Shown here piece after piece: positions 21,115 to 29,245 of a stretch of DNA of 33,226 bases. The notes under the pieces were generated by a model. That model saw only the letters and a program-made list of their open reading frames with translations. It ran no database searches and was not told the DNA's origin. How positions within the stretch are numbered: position 1 is the first letter of the stretch; every line of letters starts with the position of its first letter. The stretch comes from an uncultured Clostridia bacterium (GTDB taxonomy: Bacteria > Bacillota > Clostridia > Christensenellales > Borkfalkiaceae). Location: positions 1 to 33,226 of the forward strand of contig CAUHGY010000012.1 in assembly GCA_959605945.1 (NCBI GenBank), read 5' to 3'. A program made the translations under genes and the position numbers.

Positions 21115-21258
21115 ATGAAATTCAGAAAAAAGTACGCTATACCCGAAATGTTTATTTCAGGGAACTTTACGGCAGACGTCATCTGTTCGTCCGACCCCGT
21201 TAACGAGGGGCTTACGAATGACGAATGGGGTAATAAAACCGACAGTTCTGTTTTTTAA
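21115..21258 (+). CDS. 47-residue peptide, unrecognised
   Basis: A short gene with a textbook Shine-Dalgarno (AAGGAGG) and normal codon use, ending 17 bp before the next gene. The peptide begins MKFRKKYAIPEMFISG and has a basic N-terminus, then Asp-Val-Ile-Cys-Ser-Ser-Asp-Pro and an acidic/polar end with Glu-Trp-Gly. It has no signal peptide or membrane helix. The layout Lys-rich start, Pro-Glu-Met, Asp-Val-Ile, then Ser/Asp/Gly/Trp resembles small orphan peptides I associate with Clostridia. Their function is unknown to me. A leader-plus-core (RiPP-like) precursor is conceivable, but no modification enzyme is nearby. Confidence 0.65.
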   Translation: MKFRKKYAIPEMFISGNFTADVICSSDPVNEGLTNDEWGNKTDSSVF

Positions 21259-21275
21259 AGGAAAGGAGGAAAAAT

Positions 21276-23438
21276 ATGACTGAACATACCAGAAAATTTT
21301 TGATAATCAACTGTCTGACAGTGTTTTTTATTGCGTTGTTTTTCGGTTTTTCCGTCAACGCGAAAGCTCAGACCGAATATACAGCGGAATCTTTCAAAAT
21401 ACATAATGAAGTTTCCATGAGACTTCCCGCAGACAGCACGCAGGAAGAATACGGTCTGCGCTTCCTTGCCACCATCGGGAAAGACGACTATGAAGGATTG
21501 CAGGATTCATATCATGCGGTGAAATACGGATTTCTTTTTGCACCGCTCGACGTTCTGAATGAGGATAAAACCAACCTGGCGATAGGTTATACCGGGGCGG
21601 ATGCGCTGGAAGAGCATACTGACGGCGCGGTCCATGCGGACGATAATTTTTTCGTCAACAAGGAGGTGACGCCCGTTCTCGGCAATTACGGTTACGAAAA
21701 CGAATATTCGTTTTTCGGTTCTATTGTCGATATCAAAGAAAATAACGTCAGCAGACCGTTTTCCGCCAGAGCGTATTATGCCACTCAAAGCGAAGAAGAC
21801 GGCGAATGGCAATATACCTATTCCGACGTTACCAGCCGCGCGATATACACCGTTGCCACTTATGCTCTTAATTCGGGAACCGAATATCCTGCAGATGCAG
21901 TAGAGTATATGAAAGATATAGTTGAAAGAGTCAACGCGGTTTATACAGACGTCTCCGTCACCGTCGAAGGCGGGACGGGAGAGAACGGTCAGTTTATGCT
22001 GGGCGATAAACTTACGGTCAAAGGGTATGTAAGCCGCACCGACGGAGAGGAAACAAAAACTCTGGAAGCATGTCCTGCCGTGACAACTGCGGCGGCTGCG
22101 AGCGGCGAGGGCGATCAGGACGTTACGACGGGCATGTTGTCCGAAACGGATGAACCGAACGTATATACGATAGAGAGAATAGGTAAATTTTCCTTAATTG
22201 CCGATTTCGGCAACGGCGTGACCGCGCAGACCGATGTAAATAACCAGACGCAGCTTACCGTTCTCGGCGCGGAAGGAGAAAACGAGACTATAATCAACGA
22301 TTCTTCCGTGGCAGAAATAGTTTATTACGGCGACCATGCGTATTCGTATAATGATTTTTATGACGTAAAGAACACCGAAGTGTGGAAATATTCGCTTGTC
22401 GAAGGCGCTGCTTACGAGCAATGGCATTCCGGCTTTAATTTCAGTGATGCCGTTGTTAAGCATATGAAAGCAGAAACTTACCTTTATATGGATGTATTGT
22501 TGCCGAGAACAAGCGAATCGGATAATTTTTATATGTCGTATTCGGGCGATAAAGGCATATCTTATTTATACGAAACTTCAAGCGAGAACTCAGGTTATCG
22601 TCAGCAGACGGCTAAAGGCAACCGGGTGGCAAGATATTTCGACAGCGAAGGCGTTGAACTCGATACGGTAAGGCGCGGCGAATGGATGAGACTGGCTTTC
22701 TGTTTCAGACACGATATGACGAGAATAGCAGGAGACTGGACTTTCTTCGGGGTAGTCAGCGGGTTATCTGAAATTTATTTTTCCAATATGATACTAAGCA
22801 CCGAACCTTTGGAAGATGTCGCTGCGGGCGCAAAAATTACAGTGGCCGACGATAAGGAGATAGCGCTTAGCGGAGACGAGTTCAGTGTTTGGAATGCACA
22901 GGGCGTAAGTTCGGAATTTCCCGAATTCGAAAATATTCACGGAAAAGCCGCTGCATATGAATTTTCTTCCACAGCTACCGGCAGCGGCGACAGAGTTACG
23001 ATTTTCAAAAACGCAGGTTCTGCCCCCGCTCCGTTGAGAAGCGGAGATAAATTGTATCTCAGATTCGATATGTATTTTGAAACACTCGACTCCGCAGCGG
23101 CGCTTCCCGAAATAGCTTTGCAGATTACCGACAGGGCAGACACTACGAGCGACGTGTTCCAGATCATTAAAACGGGCGGTTTGGGCGATTCTATTTCCGC
23201 CGGTATAATCACGGGAAGAATACTCGACGAGACGGGCGCCGAAGTCGGCAGTGTTGCCGCCAATCAATGGTATACGGTAGAAATTGAATTTTCGCGCTCG
23301 TTTACGGTGACCGATAACGATGCCTGGGCAAATTTCTTCTTCTTGAGAGGCGGCGGTGCAGAATGGTTCGCCGCGGACGGCAATCACCTTTATTTTGCCG
23401 ATTTCTGTGTAAGCAACTATTCGGAAAAGGTAAATTAA
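21276..23438 (+). CDS. Large secreted protein with GLRF-type N-domain and two jelly-roll modules
   Basis: A 720-residue exported protein with a signal peptide cleaved near residue 31 (after NAKA). Residues about 40-230 form a domain I associate with secreted Clostridia proteins but cannot name: EVSMRLPADSTQEEYGLRFLATI, then YGFLFAP, then FSARAYYAT and DVTSRAIYTVATYAL. An Ig-like segment follows at about 230-330. Two beta-sandwich modules come next (about 345-515 and 525-718), the second ending LYFADFCVSNYSE. No enzyme motif and no cell-wall sorting signal were seen, so release or non-covalent attachment is likely. It has a strong Shine-Dalgarno. Substrate binding for the importer downstream is a guess from position. 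Confidence 0.75.
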   Translation: MTEHTRKFLIINCLTVFFIALFFGFSVNAKAQTEYTAESFKIHNEVSMRLPADSTQEEYGLRFLATIGKDDYEGLQDSYHAVKYGFLFAPLDVLNEDKTNLAIGYTGADALEEHTDGAVHADDNFFVNKEVTPVLGNYGYENEYSFFGSIVDIKENNVSRPFSARAYYATQSEEDGEWQYTYSDVTSRAIYTVATYALNSGTEYPADAVEYMKDIVERVNAVYTDVSVTVEGGTGENGQFMLGDKLTVKGYVSRTDGEETKTLEACPAVTTAAAASGEGDQDVTTGMLSETDEPNVYTIERIGKFSLIADFGNGVTAQTDVNNQTQLTVLGAEGENETIINDSSVAEIVYYGDHAYSYNDFYDVKNTEVWKYSLVEGAAYEQWHSGFNFSDAVVKHMKAETYLYMDVLLPRTSESDNFYMSYSGDKGISYLYETSSENSGYRQQTAKGNRVARYFDSEGVELDTVRRGEWMRLAFCFRHDMTRIAGDWTFFGVVSGLSEIYFSNMILSTEPLEDVAAGAKITVADDKEIALSGDEFSVWNAQGVSSEFPEFENIHGKAAAYEFSSTATGSGDRVTIFKNAGSAPAPLRSGDKLYLRFDMYFETLDSAAALPEIALQITDRADTTSDVFQIIKTGGLGDSISAGIITGRILDETGAEVGSVAANQWYTVEIEFSRSFTVTDNDAWANFFFLRGGGAEWFAADGNHLYFADFCVSNYSEKVN

Positions 23439-23463
23439 AGCCGTTTAAGGTTAAGTGTTTTGG

Positions 23464-23486
23464 CGGGGGCTGAATATCAGCCCCCG
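23464..23486 (+). other. Intercistronic hairpin
   Basis: CGGGGGCTGA (23464-23473) and TCAGCCCCCG (23477-23486) form a perfect 10-bp stem with a 3-nt loop, with no T-tract. The next Shine-Dalgarno begins 5 nt later. It probably sets mRNA stability or relative expression. Its stem sequence resembles that of the terminator at 2656-2685. Confidence 0.6.
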
Positions 23487-23501
23487 ATATAAAGGATGTC
23501 T

Positions 23502-25511
23502 ATGAAAAAAACTGGTTTATTGCTGCTTGTTTTTATCTTTATTGTCGGCGTGCTGTGTTTTGCCGGCTGTGCAGGAAATAACGATGCCGATAAAGATTCT
23601 TCCGTAACGATAAGCGGCGGCGGCGAAGAAATAATATATACGCCGCAGATAATCGGCGGAAAGGATCTTCACATAAAGCTCGGCGACGATATTGACGATT
23701 ACACGCAATCGGTATATGCCGTCGAAGGGACCGAAAGATTCGAAGTGACCGTCGACGCGGCCGGCGTAAATACTGATGCAGCGGGTAAATATACGATCAA
23801 ATATAAATATAAAGAACTGACAGAAGAATATGGCGTTACCGTTTATTCGGCACCGGCAATCACGGCGGATGCGGAAAATCTCGAACTTTCTTACAGAGAC
23901 GCATTCGAAGGCATATACGAAGGAATTACCGCAGAAAACTGTTTCGGGGAAGAACTTGACGTTCAGCTTCATGACGACGGCGGAATGTTTAATCTCGACG
24001 GCTCTGTCAATGCGGGGACGTTTACTTTGATGTTCGCGGCGGCGGATAGGTCCGGGCAGTTCTGCACGTGCGAGAGAACCGTGCAAATATCGCGGGGCAC
24101 AGATCCCGTGACGGACAGCGACGAATACGTTTACGACGTTTCGGACGATTATCTCGAAATCATGACGGACGAAGCCACGGGAAGCGTTTTTTTATCTTTT
24201 TCGATTGACGGCATTCCAATAGAAAAAAACAACGTTTTGAAAGAAAACGACGTTTTGAAGATTTCGGGCGACGCCATTTACTCGATATGCGGAATAAGCG
24301 ACGGCGCGCAACTGCGGATTATGACTTCTGAGGGCAATAAAATTCTGTCGCTTGACGTTACCGACGATGCCCCCGTATCATATGACGACTCCGCGCTTGC
24401 CGCCTTTGCCGAAGAGTATTATGCCTGCGACGAAGAAATAGTGTTTCCGTCTCTCGAATTGACCAACGACAGACAAAACGCGGTTCCTGTATATACGTTT
24501 GATTCGCAGCCGGTGGAAGGTTCGTTTGTCATAAGAGAAGAAGGCACGCATATTCTCGAAGCGGAAATTCGCGGGCAAAAACTTACCTATGAAATACAGG
24601 CGTATTACTATCTCGGGTTTACCGACGGCGGGTTTTTGACGCAGGATAAACTTTTGAACGTTGATTTGCCGCAAAATTACGAGCTGACGGAATATACGGT
24701 GACTTATGCCGACGACAGCAGCGGATATTATCTTTACAAATACATAAAAGGCGATGACGCTTTCGGAAACTTGCAGGAGTTTAGCGAAAACGTCTGCGCA
24801 TTGAATCCCAAGTATCTGTATAGACTTACCGTAAAAGCAGCCGGCGAGGGAGGGGATACGCGTTCGCAGACGGTTTTCTGCAAGGTTTTGGGCGACAGCC
24901 GCGAAATGCTTTCCGAAGAAGAACATCTGACGGCAAATTTCGTTTATCCCATAACGCCGCAGGAAACAACTCTGCATTTTACGGCTAAAGAAGTCGGCGG
25001 GAGGCGCGGCGCCGCACAGTGGATTTGCGAAAACCCCAACGGCGACCACGATAAAACAAGGTTAAGATTTTCAAATGAATTTACTTCGGCGATGAAAGCC
25101 GGAACGTATTTTTCGTTTGATTTTTATTCCACGCAGGCGCTCAGAGTGTGCATGTACGTCGACGGCAGCGCACTTGTTTTCGGAGAAACCGCCGAACAGC
25201 CCGTTTATGAAGTGAAGTTTTATGACGCTGACGGCAACCGCATCGACGGGACCATTCAGGGCGGAAACTTTATTAATCAATGGATAACGGTTGAAGTCAA
25301 ATTGCTTAAAGACTGTTCGGGTACGAGTTACAACGGGCTTTTCATATACGGCGGACCGAGACTGTATAATTCGTCTACATACTTTGCAAACATGAGAATT
25401 TCAGAAAAATCCGTTATGGAAGACGAAAGCGTAAACCCGCCGCTCAAGGATTATGTTGCGGGAGAAACGACTGTACCCGATATCTGGACGGGAAAAGATG
25501 AATTATATTGA
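23502..25511 (+). CDS. Surface lipoprotein with Ig-like and jelly-roll modules
   Basis: A 669-residue lipoprotein with signal peptide KKTGLLLLVFIFIVGVLCFAGC, the Cys being the lipid site. About 45-110 is an Ig/cadherin-like module with the VNTDAAGKYTIKYKY turn typical of DUF5011-like bacterial Ig domains. A second such module ends near 200 (TFTLMFAAADRSGQF). A less clear central part follows, and a C-terminal beta-sandwich (about 480-645) ends TYFANMRISE. ATG 23502 is chosen over ATG 23496, because the latter would overlap the Shine-Dalgarno AAAGGA. No catalytic motif was found. It is placed between another surface protein and the importer, which suggests holding polysaccharide at the membrane (inference). 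Confidence 0.75.
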   Translation: MKKTGLLLLVFIFIVGVLCFAGCAGNNDADKDSSVTISGGGEEIIYTPQIIGGKDLHIKLGDDIDDYTQSVYAVEGTERFEVTVDAAGVNTDAAGKYTIKYKYKELTEEYGVTVYSAPAITADAENLELSYRDAFEGIYEGITAENCFGEELDVQLHDDGGMFNLDGSVNAGTFTLMFAAADRSGQFCTCERTVQISRGTDPVTDSDEYVYDVSDDYLEIMTDEATGSVFLSFSIDGIPIEKNNVLKENDVLKISGDAIYSICGISDGAQLRIMTSEGNKILSLDVTDDAPVSYDDSALAAFAEEYYACDEEIVFPSLELTNDRQNAVPVYTFDSQPVEGSFVIREEGTHILEAEIRGQKLTYEIQAYYYLGFTDGGFLTQDKLLNVDLPQNYELTEYTVTYADDSSGYYLYKYIKGDDAFGNLQEFSENVCALNPKYLYRLTVKAAGEGGDTRSQTVFCKVLGDSREMLSEEEHLTANFVYPITPQETTLHFTAKEVGGRRGAAQWICENPNGDHDKTRLRFSNEFTSAMKAGTYFSFDFYSTQALRVCMYVDGSALVFGETAEQPVYEVKFYDADGNRIDGTIQGGNFINQWITVEVKLLKDCSGTSYNGLFIYGGPRLYNSSTYFANMRISEKSVMEDESVNPPLKDYVAGETTVPDIWTGKDELY

Positions 25512-25537
25512 AAAAAATGAAAGGATACCCAGAATTT

Positions 25538-27331
25538 ATGAAATCAATTAGAAGAATAGCATGTTTTATTTTGGTTTTGGCAGTAGCGTTTGCTTCGGCT
25601 GCCTGCGGCGGTACTTATACGGGACCTGAAATAAATCCCGATAAAATTCAGATTTACGCATATGCCGTCGATAACGGAGCCGGCTTTACGTGGCTGGAAA
25701 AAATAGCGGCGAAATGGAATGCTTCGGAACAGGCGGGCGATTATGAAGTAATAGCCATTCACGGGGATAAAGACGTTACTTCCCTGGAAAATGAACTTGT
25801 TGCCAAGAACAGCGATATCAATATTTATTTCGGAAGCGAAGCTTATATCGTACCCATGATCGAACGCGATCTTCTGATCGATATATCGGACGTCTATGAT
25901 ATGAAGGTGGACGGCGACGGAGATAAAATATCCGATAAAACGGATAATTTTAAAGTTTTGTCTAAAAGTTTCAGCAAACTTGACGGGACCGGTATATATG
26001 CAGTGCCGTACATGATGGGTATAAGCGGATTTATTTTCGATTATAAATTCTTTCTTGATAACGGATGGATGGATTTAGCTCCGGTTTCGGCTGAAAGCGA
26101 AATAGAAGAACAGGGCGGTTCCGTTACCGTTTCGGGCGATAAACTTATAGCGGCTTCGGACTTCGGTAATTACAGCGAAGGCGATGTTGTGCTTACCAAG
26201 GGGAAAGACGGAATTTACGGAACTTATGACGACGGGCAGTTTAACACGGTTTCAGAATTTTATTCGCTGCTCGGAAGAATCATCAGGGAGGAAGTTGCTC
26301 CGTTTATTTATAGCACAAAATATTTTTCGTCGTATACTTTCAGCGTTTATACAGGGGCAATGGCTCAGGCAATGGGCTTTGAAAATTATGTGAATTTCAT
26401 GGCTCTGAACGGTGAAATCAAGGGAGCCGACGGTACAGTTCAGGCGAATCTTACCGCCGAAACTGGGGACGACGCATGGGAGACTGACGTAGTGAAAGAC
26501 GCCTATACCGATTCGGTGCAGTTTTTTTACGACACTATCATGGGAAGAATTGGCACCATAGACGGGCGAGCGGTTGACAGATATTCCATGCTTCACGACA
26601 GACTGAAATCAAATGATTTTACGCATAAAGATGCGCAGAATACCTTCATTTCCGGCTTCCAGTCCAACGACCTTAAAGATTCCGCATTTCTCCTTGACGG
26701 AGCGTGGTGGGAAGGATCCGAGGCCAAAAGTTATTTCGACGCCATAGAGCGTTTCGAAACCGAAGACGATCCGCGCGGATACGGAGAAAGAGAATACAGA
26801 TATTATCTTTATCCCGCTTTTGCGTCTCAAAAAGATCCCGGGAAAAGCGTTCTTGCCTGTCAGGATGACGGCGTAGGGTTTATAACCGATAACGTTCCCG
26901 CGTCTATAACAGACGAAAACGAAAGAAAGGAATTTTTGGACAAGTGCAAACAGTTTTTGGCTTACACTTTAAGCGACGAAAACCTTGTTCTCTATACGCT
27001 TGAAACGGGCATTCCCAGGGCGTTCGATTACGAATTGTCTGAAAGCGACATGGATAAATTGACGCCGTTTCAGAGAAATACCTGGGAAATAGCTCACGAC
27101 AAAGAAAATATAAGCATAGTTTACAATACCACTCTCAGCAATTTGAGCGGCGTCAGAAGTGTCGGAAATTTAACTAATTATAAGACATCTTCGGGATACA
27201 TAACGCCGGGAGACGCTTTTTCGAGCGATATCAACACAGAAAGCGTGGAAGGCTATCTTAACGGCGTATATGACTATATAAAAACCGGTTACGGTACCTG
27301 TTACGATACATATATGAGGACAAAAGGTTAA
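25538..27331 (+). CDS. ABC-transporter solute-binding lipoprotein (family 1) with calcium-loop motif
   Basis: A 597-residue extracellular binding protein of the carbohydrate uptake type. Signal peptide with lipobox SAAC (Cys23). The N-lobe starts IQIYAYAVDNGAGFTWLEKIAAKWN and the ligand-cleft hinge region is near GIYAVPYMMGISGFIFDYKFF. Residues 125-136 (DGDGDKISDKTD) have Asp at positions 1, 3, 5, 9 and 12, an EF-hand/dockerin-like calcium loop. KGKDGIYGTYDDGQF is a family-specific insert. At ~600 residues it is longer than classical sugar-binding proteins (~420). Start: ATG 25538 gives the cleanest signal peptide; ATG 25517 and TTG 25508 are in-frame alternatives, the last overlapping the previous stop. 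It serves the two permeases that follow directly. Confidence 0.87.
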   Translation: MKSIRRIACFILVLAVAFASAACGGTYTGPEINPDKIQIYAYAVDNGAGFTWLEKIAAKWNASEQAGDYEVIAIHGDKDVTSLENELVAKNSDINIYFGSEAYIVPMIERDLLIDISDVYDMKVDGDGDKISDKTDNFKVLSKSFSKLDGTGIYAVPYMMGISGFIFDYKFFLDNGWMDLAPVSAESEIEEQGGSVTVSGDKLIAASDFGNYSEGDVVLTKGKDGIYGTYDDGQFNTVSEFYSLLGRIIREEVAPFIYSTKYFSSYTFSVYTGAMAQAMGFENYVNFMALNGEIKGADGTVQANLTAETGDDAWETDVVKDAYTDSVQFFYDTIMGRIGTIDGRAVDRYSMLHDRLKSNDFTHKDAQNTFISGFQSNDLKDSAFLLDGAWWEGSEAKSYFDAIERFETEDDPRGYGEREYRYYLYPAFASQKDPGKSVLACQDDGVGFITDNVPASITDENERKEFLDKCKQFLAYTLSDENLVLYTLETGIPRAFDYELSESDMDKLTPFQRNTWEIAHDKENISIVYNTTLSNLSGVRSVGNLTNYKTSSGYITPGDAFSSDINTESVEGYLNGVYDYIKTGYGTCYDTYMRTKG

Positions 27332-28252
27332 ATGAAACTTAAACATTCGGAATTGAAAACAAACGAAAAAATCTTTGTTTTCTGCATAATGGCGCTGCCC
27401 CTTGCAAGTTTTTTGATATTTTATGTATACATGAATTTCAATTCTTTTTTGCTGGCGTTTCAGGAGATGAACATCAGGGGTGAGACGGAGTTTGTATGGT
27501 TTGCGAATTTTGAAAAATTGTTTTCGCAGGTTAACGGCGATTCTCTTATATGGCGCAGTTTGTGGAATTCGATAAAGATGTGGTGGATAACGTTTCTCAT
27601 AACTATGCCGCTTTATCTGATTTTTTCGTATTACGTTTTCAAAAAATACAGCGGCGGCAAACTGTTTTCTTTCATGGTGCTTGTTCCCCAGGTAATTTCA
27701 TCATTTCTGTTTGCTCTTATATACAGTAAATTCGTACAGGGCGCGCTGCCTGATATAATGGCGAAATGGGGCTTTGAAAATTTTCCTAATCTTGTGACAA
27801 ACGAAAACACCGCATTCGGAAATAACGTTTTTTTCAGTATATGGCTGTCGTTCGGAACAAGCGTTCTCGTTTACACCAATGCTATACGCGCCATTGACGA
27901 TGAGATTTTTGAAAGTGCCCGCCTCGACGGCGCCGGCGACATGCAGGAATTTTTCCGTATAGTTCTGCCGCTGATCTGGATGACTTTAACGACTATGGTG
28001 GTGACGGGCGCTGTCGGAATGTTTACGGCGTCCGGCAATCTTCTGGTTTTTTATATGGACAGAGCCCCCCGTAATATCTGGGGTCTGGGCTATTATTTCA
28101 CTTATATGGTAAAATGGTCCGGCGCTTCGGGAGGGGCGGATATAACCACATATCCTATGGTCGCAACAACAGGATGGGTTGTTACGGTAATAACCGTTCC
28201 CGTGGTTTTTCTTATCAAATATATAATGGATAAATGTAACAGGATGGAGTAA
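27332..28252 (+). CDS. ABC-transporter permease, UgpA/LacF type
   Basis: A 306-residue inner-membrane permease with about six helices. The EAA loop that docks the ATPase is at about 193-215 (FESARLDGAGDMQEFFRIVLPLI). It starts on the base after the SBP stop codon, with an AAAAGG ribosome site inside the preceding gene. With the next gene it forms the heterodimeric channel for an oligosaccharide. No ATPase gene lies in the window, so a shared MsmK/MalK-type ATPase from elsewhere is expected. Confidence 0.92.
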   Translation: MKLKHSELKTNEKIFVFCIMALPLASFLIFYVYMNFNSFLLAFQEMNIRGETEFVWFANFEKLFSQVNGDSLIWRSLWNSIKMWWITFLITMPLYLIFSYYVFKKYSGGKLFSFMVLVPQVISSFLFALIYSKFVQGALPDIMAKWGFENFPNLVTNENTAFGNNVFFSIWLSFGTSVLVYTNAIRAIDDEIFESARLDGAGDMQEFFRIVLPLIWMTLTTMVVTGAVGMFTASGNLLVFYMDRAPRNIWGLGYYFTYMVKWSGASGGADITTYPMVATTGWVVTVITVPVVFLIKYIMDKCNRME

Positions 28253-28255
28253 AAA

Positions 28256-29245
28256 ATGATTGAATTGATTATTGCTGTTGCGGTTTTATATTTGATTATG
28301 TTTTTAACCTTTCTTTTCAGAATAAGGCTACATATTAAACCTAAATTAGAACTTACGGTGACGAGAAAAGGCAAAGGCGTTTTATCCGCCGCAATTTGGT
28401 CTGCATGGGGAACGCTGGCGATAGTTTACTGTGTTTCGCTGATTATTCCTATAATATGGATGCTGTATACTTCGTTTAAACCCAGCTGGGAATATACGCT
28501 CAATACTTTCTCTTTCCCGAAAGAATTCATGCCTTCAAACTATATAAGAGCGTTGCAGGGGCTTAAAATAACTCAGGGATTGTATACATACGGCGCGGTC
28601 GATATGTTTGTGAACAGTCTGTATTATTCGATTCTGTCGCCGCTGAACGGTATTGTATGGACTACTCTGGTGGCTTATGTGATGAGCAGATACCGTTTCA
28701 GGGGCTCAAAATTTTTATATAATCTCGGCATAATCATCATGTTGATTCCCATAGTCGGAAATATAGCCGCACAGATGATCCTGTACACAAAACTCGGACT
28801 TTACGATAATATGTATGTGGCAATACTTCTGCCGCCGGCTACCGCGTTTTCGGGTATGAATTTTATGATACTGTACGGCGCTTTGAAGATGATCCCGATG
28901 GCGTATACCGAAGCGGCGAAGATCGATATGGCAAACGATTTTACGATAATGATAAAAATTATCATACCGATGGTCATACCCACTTGCGCTACGCTGTATA
29001 TTCTCGGATTCGTTACCGCATGGAACACTTACGAAGCGTTTCTTATATGGTATCCTTCCACGCCTAATCTGGCATACGGAATGTATATGTTCCAGCAGAA
29101 TGCCACGCAGGGCAGCACGGCGGCGCTGCAGATGCCTGAAATTCTTGCGGGAATGGTGCTGGTGATGATACCGTCTTTGCTGTTGTATATCGCCAGTCAG
29201 AAACTTATAAGCAGTAAATTTACGGTGGGAGGGCTTAAAGGTTGA
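28256..29245 (+). CDS. ABC-transporter permease, UgpE/MalG type
   Basis: A 329-residue partner permease with the EAA loop at about 217-240 (YTEAAKIDMANDFTIMIKIIIPM). Compared with the usual ~275 residues it carries an N-terminal extension with an additional hydrophobic helix (1-22) and a basic linker before the conserved region begins near residue 48. It has a GGAG ribosome site. Its stop codon overlaps the TTG start of the next gene, so the surface protein downstream is translationally coupled to the importer. Confidence 0.92.
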   Translation: MIELIIAVAVLYLIMFLTFLFRIRLHIKPKLELTVTRKGKGVLSAAIWSAWGTLAIVYCVSLIIPIIWMLYTSFKPSWEYTLNTFSFPKEFMPSNYIRALQGLKITQGLYTYGAVDMFVNSLYYSILSPLNGIVWTTLVAYVMSRYRFRGSKFLYNLGIIIMLIPIVGNIAAQMILYTKLGLYDNMYVAILLPPATAFSGMNFMILYGALKMIPMAYTEAAKIDMANDFTIMIKIIIPMVIPTCATLYILGFVTAWNTYEAFLIWYPSTPNLAYGMYMFQQNATQGSTAALQMPEILAGMVLVMIPSLLLYIASQKLISSKFTVGGLKG

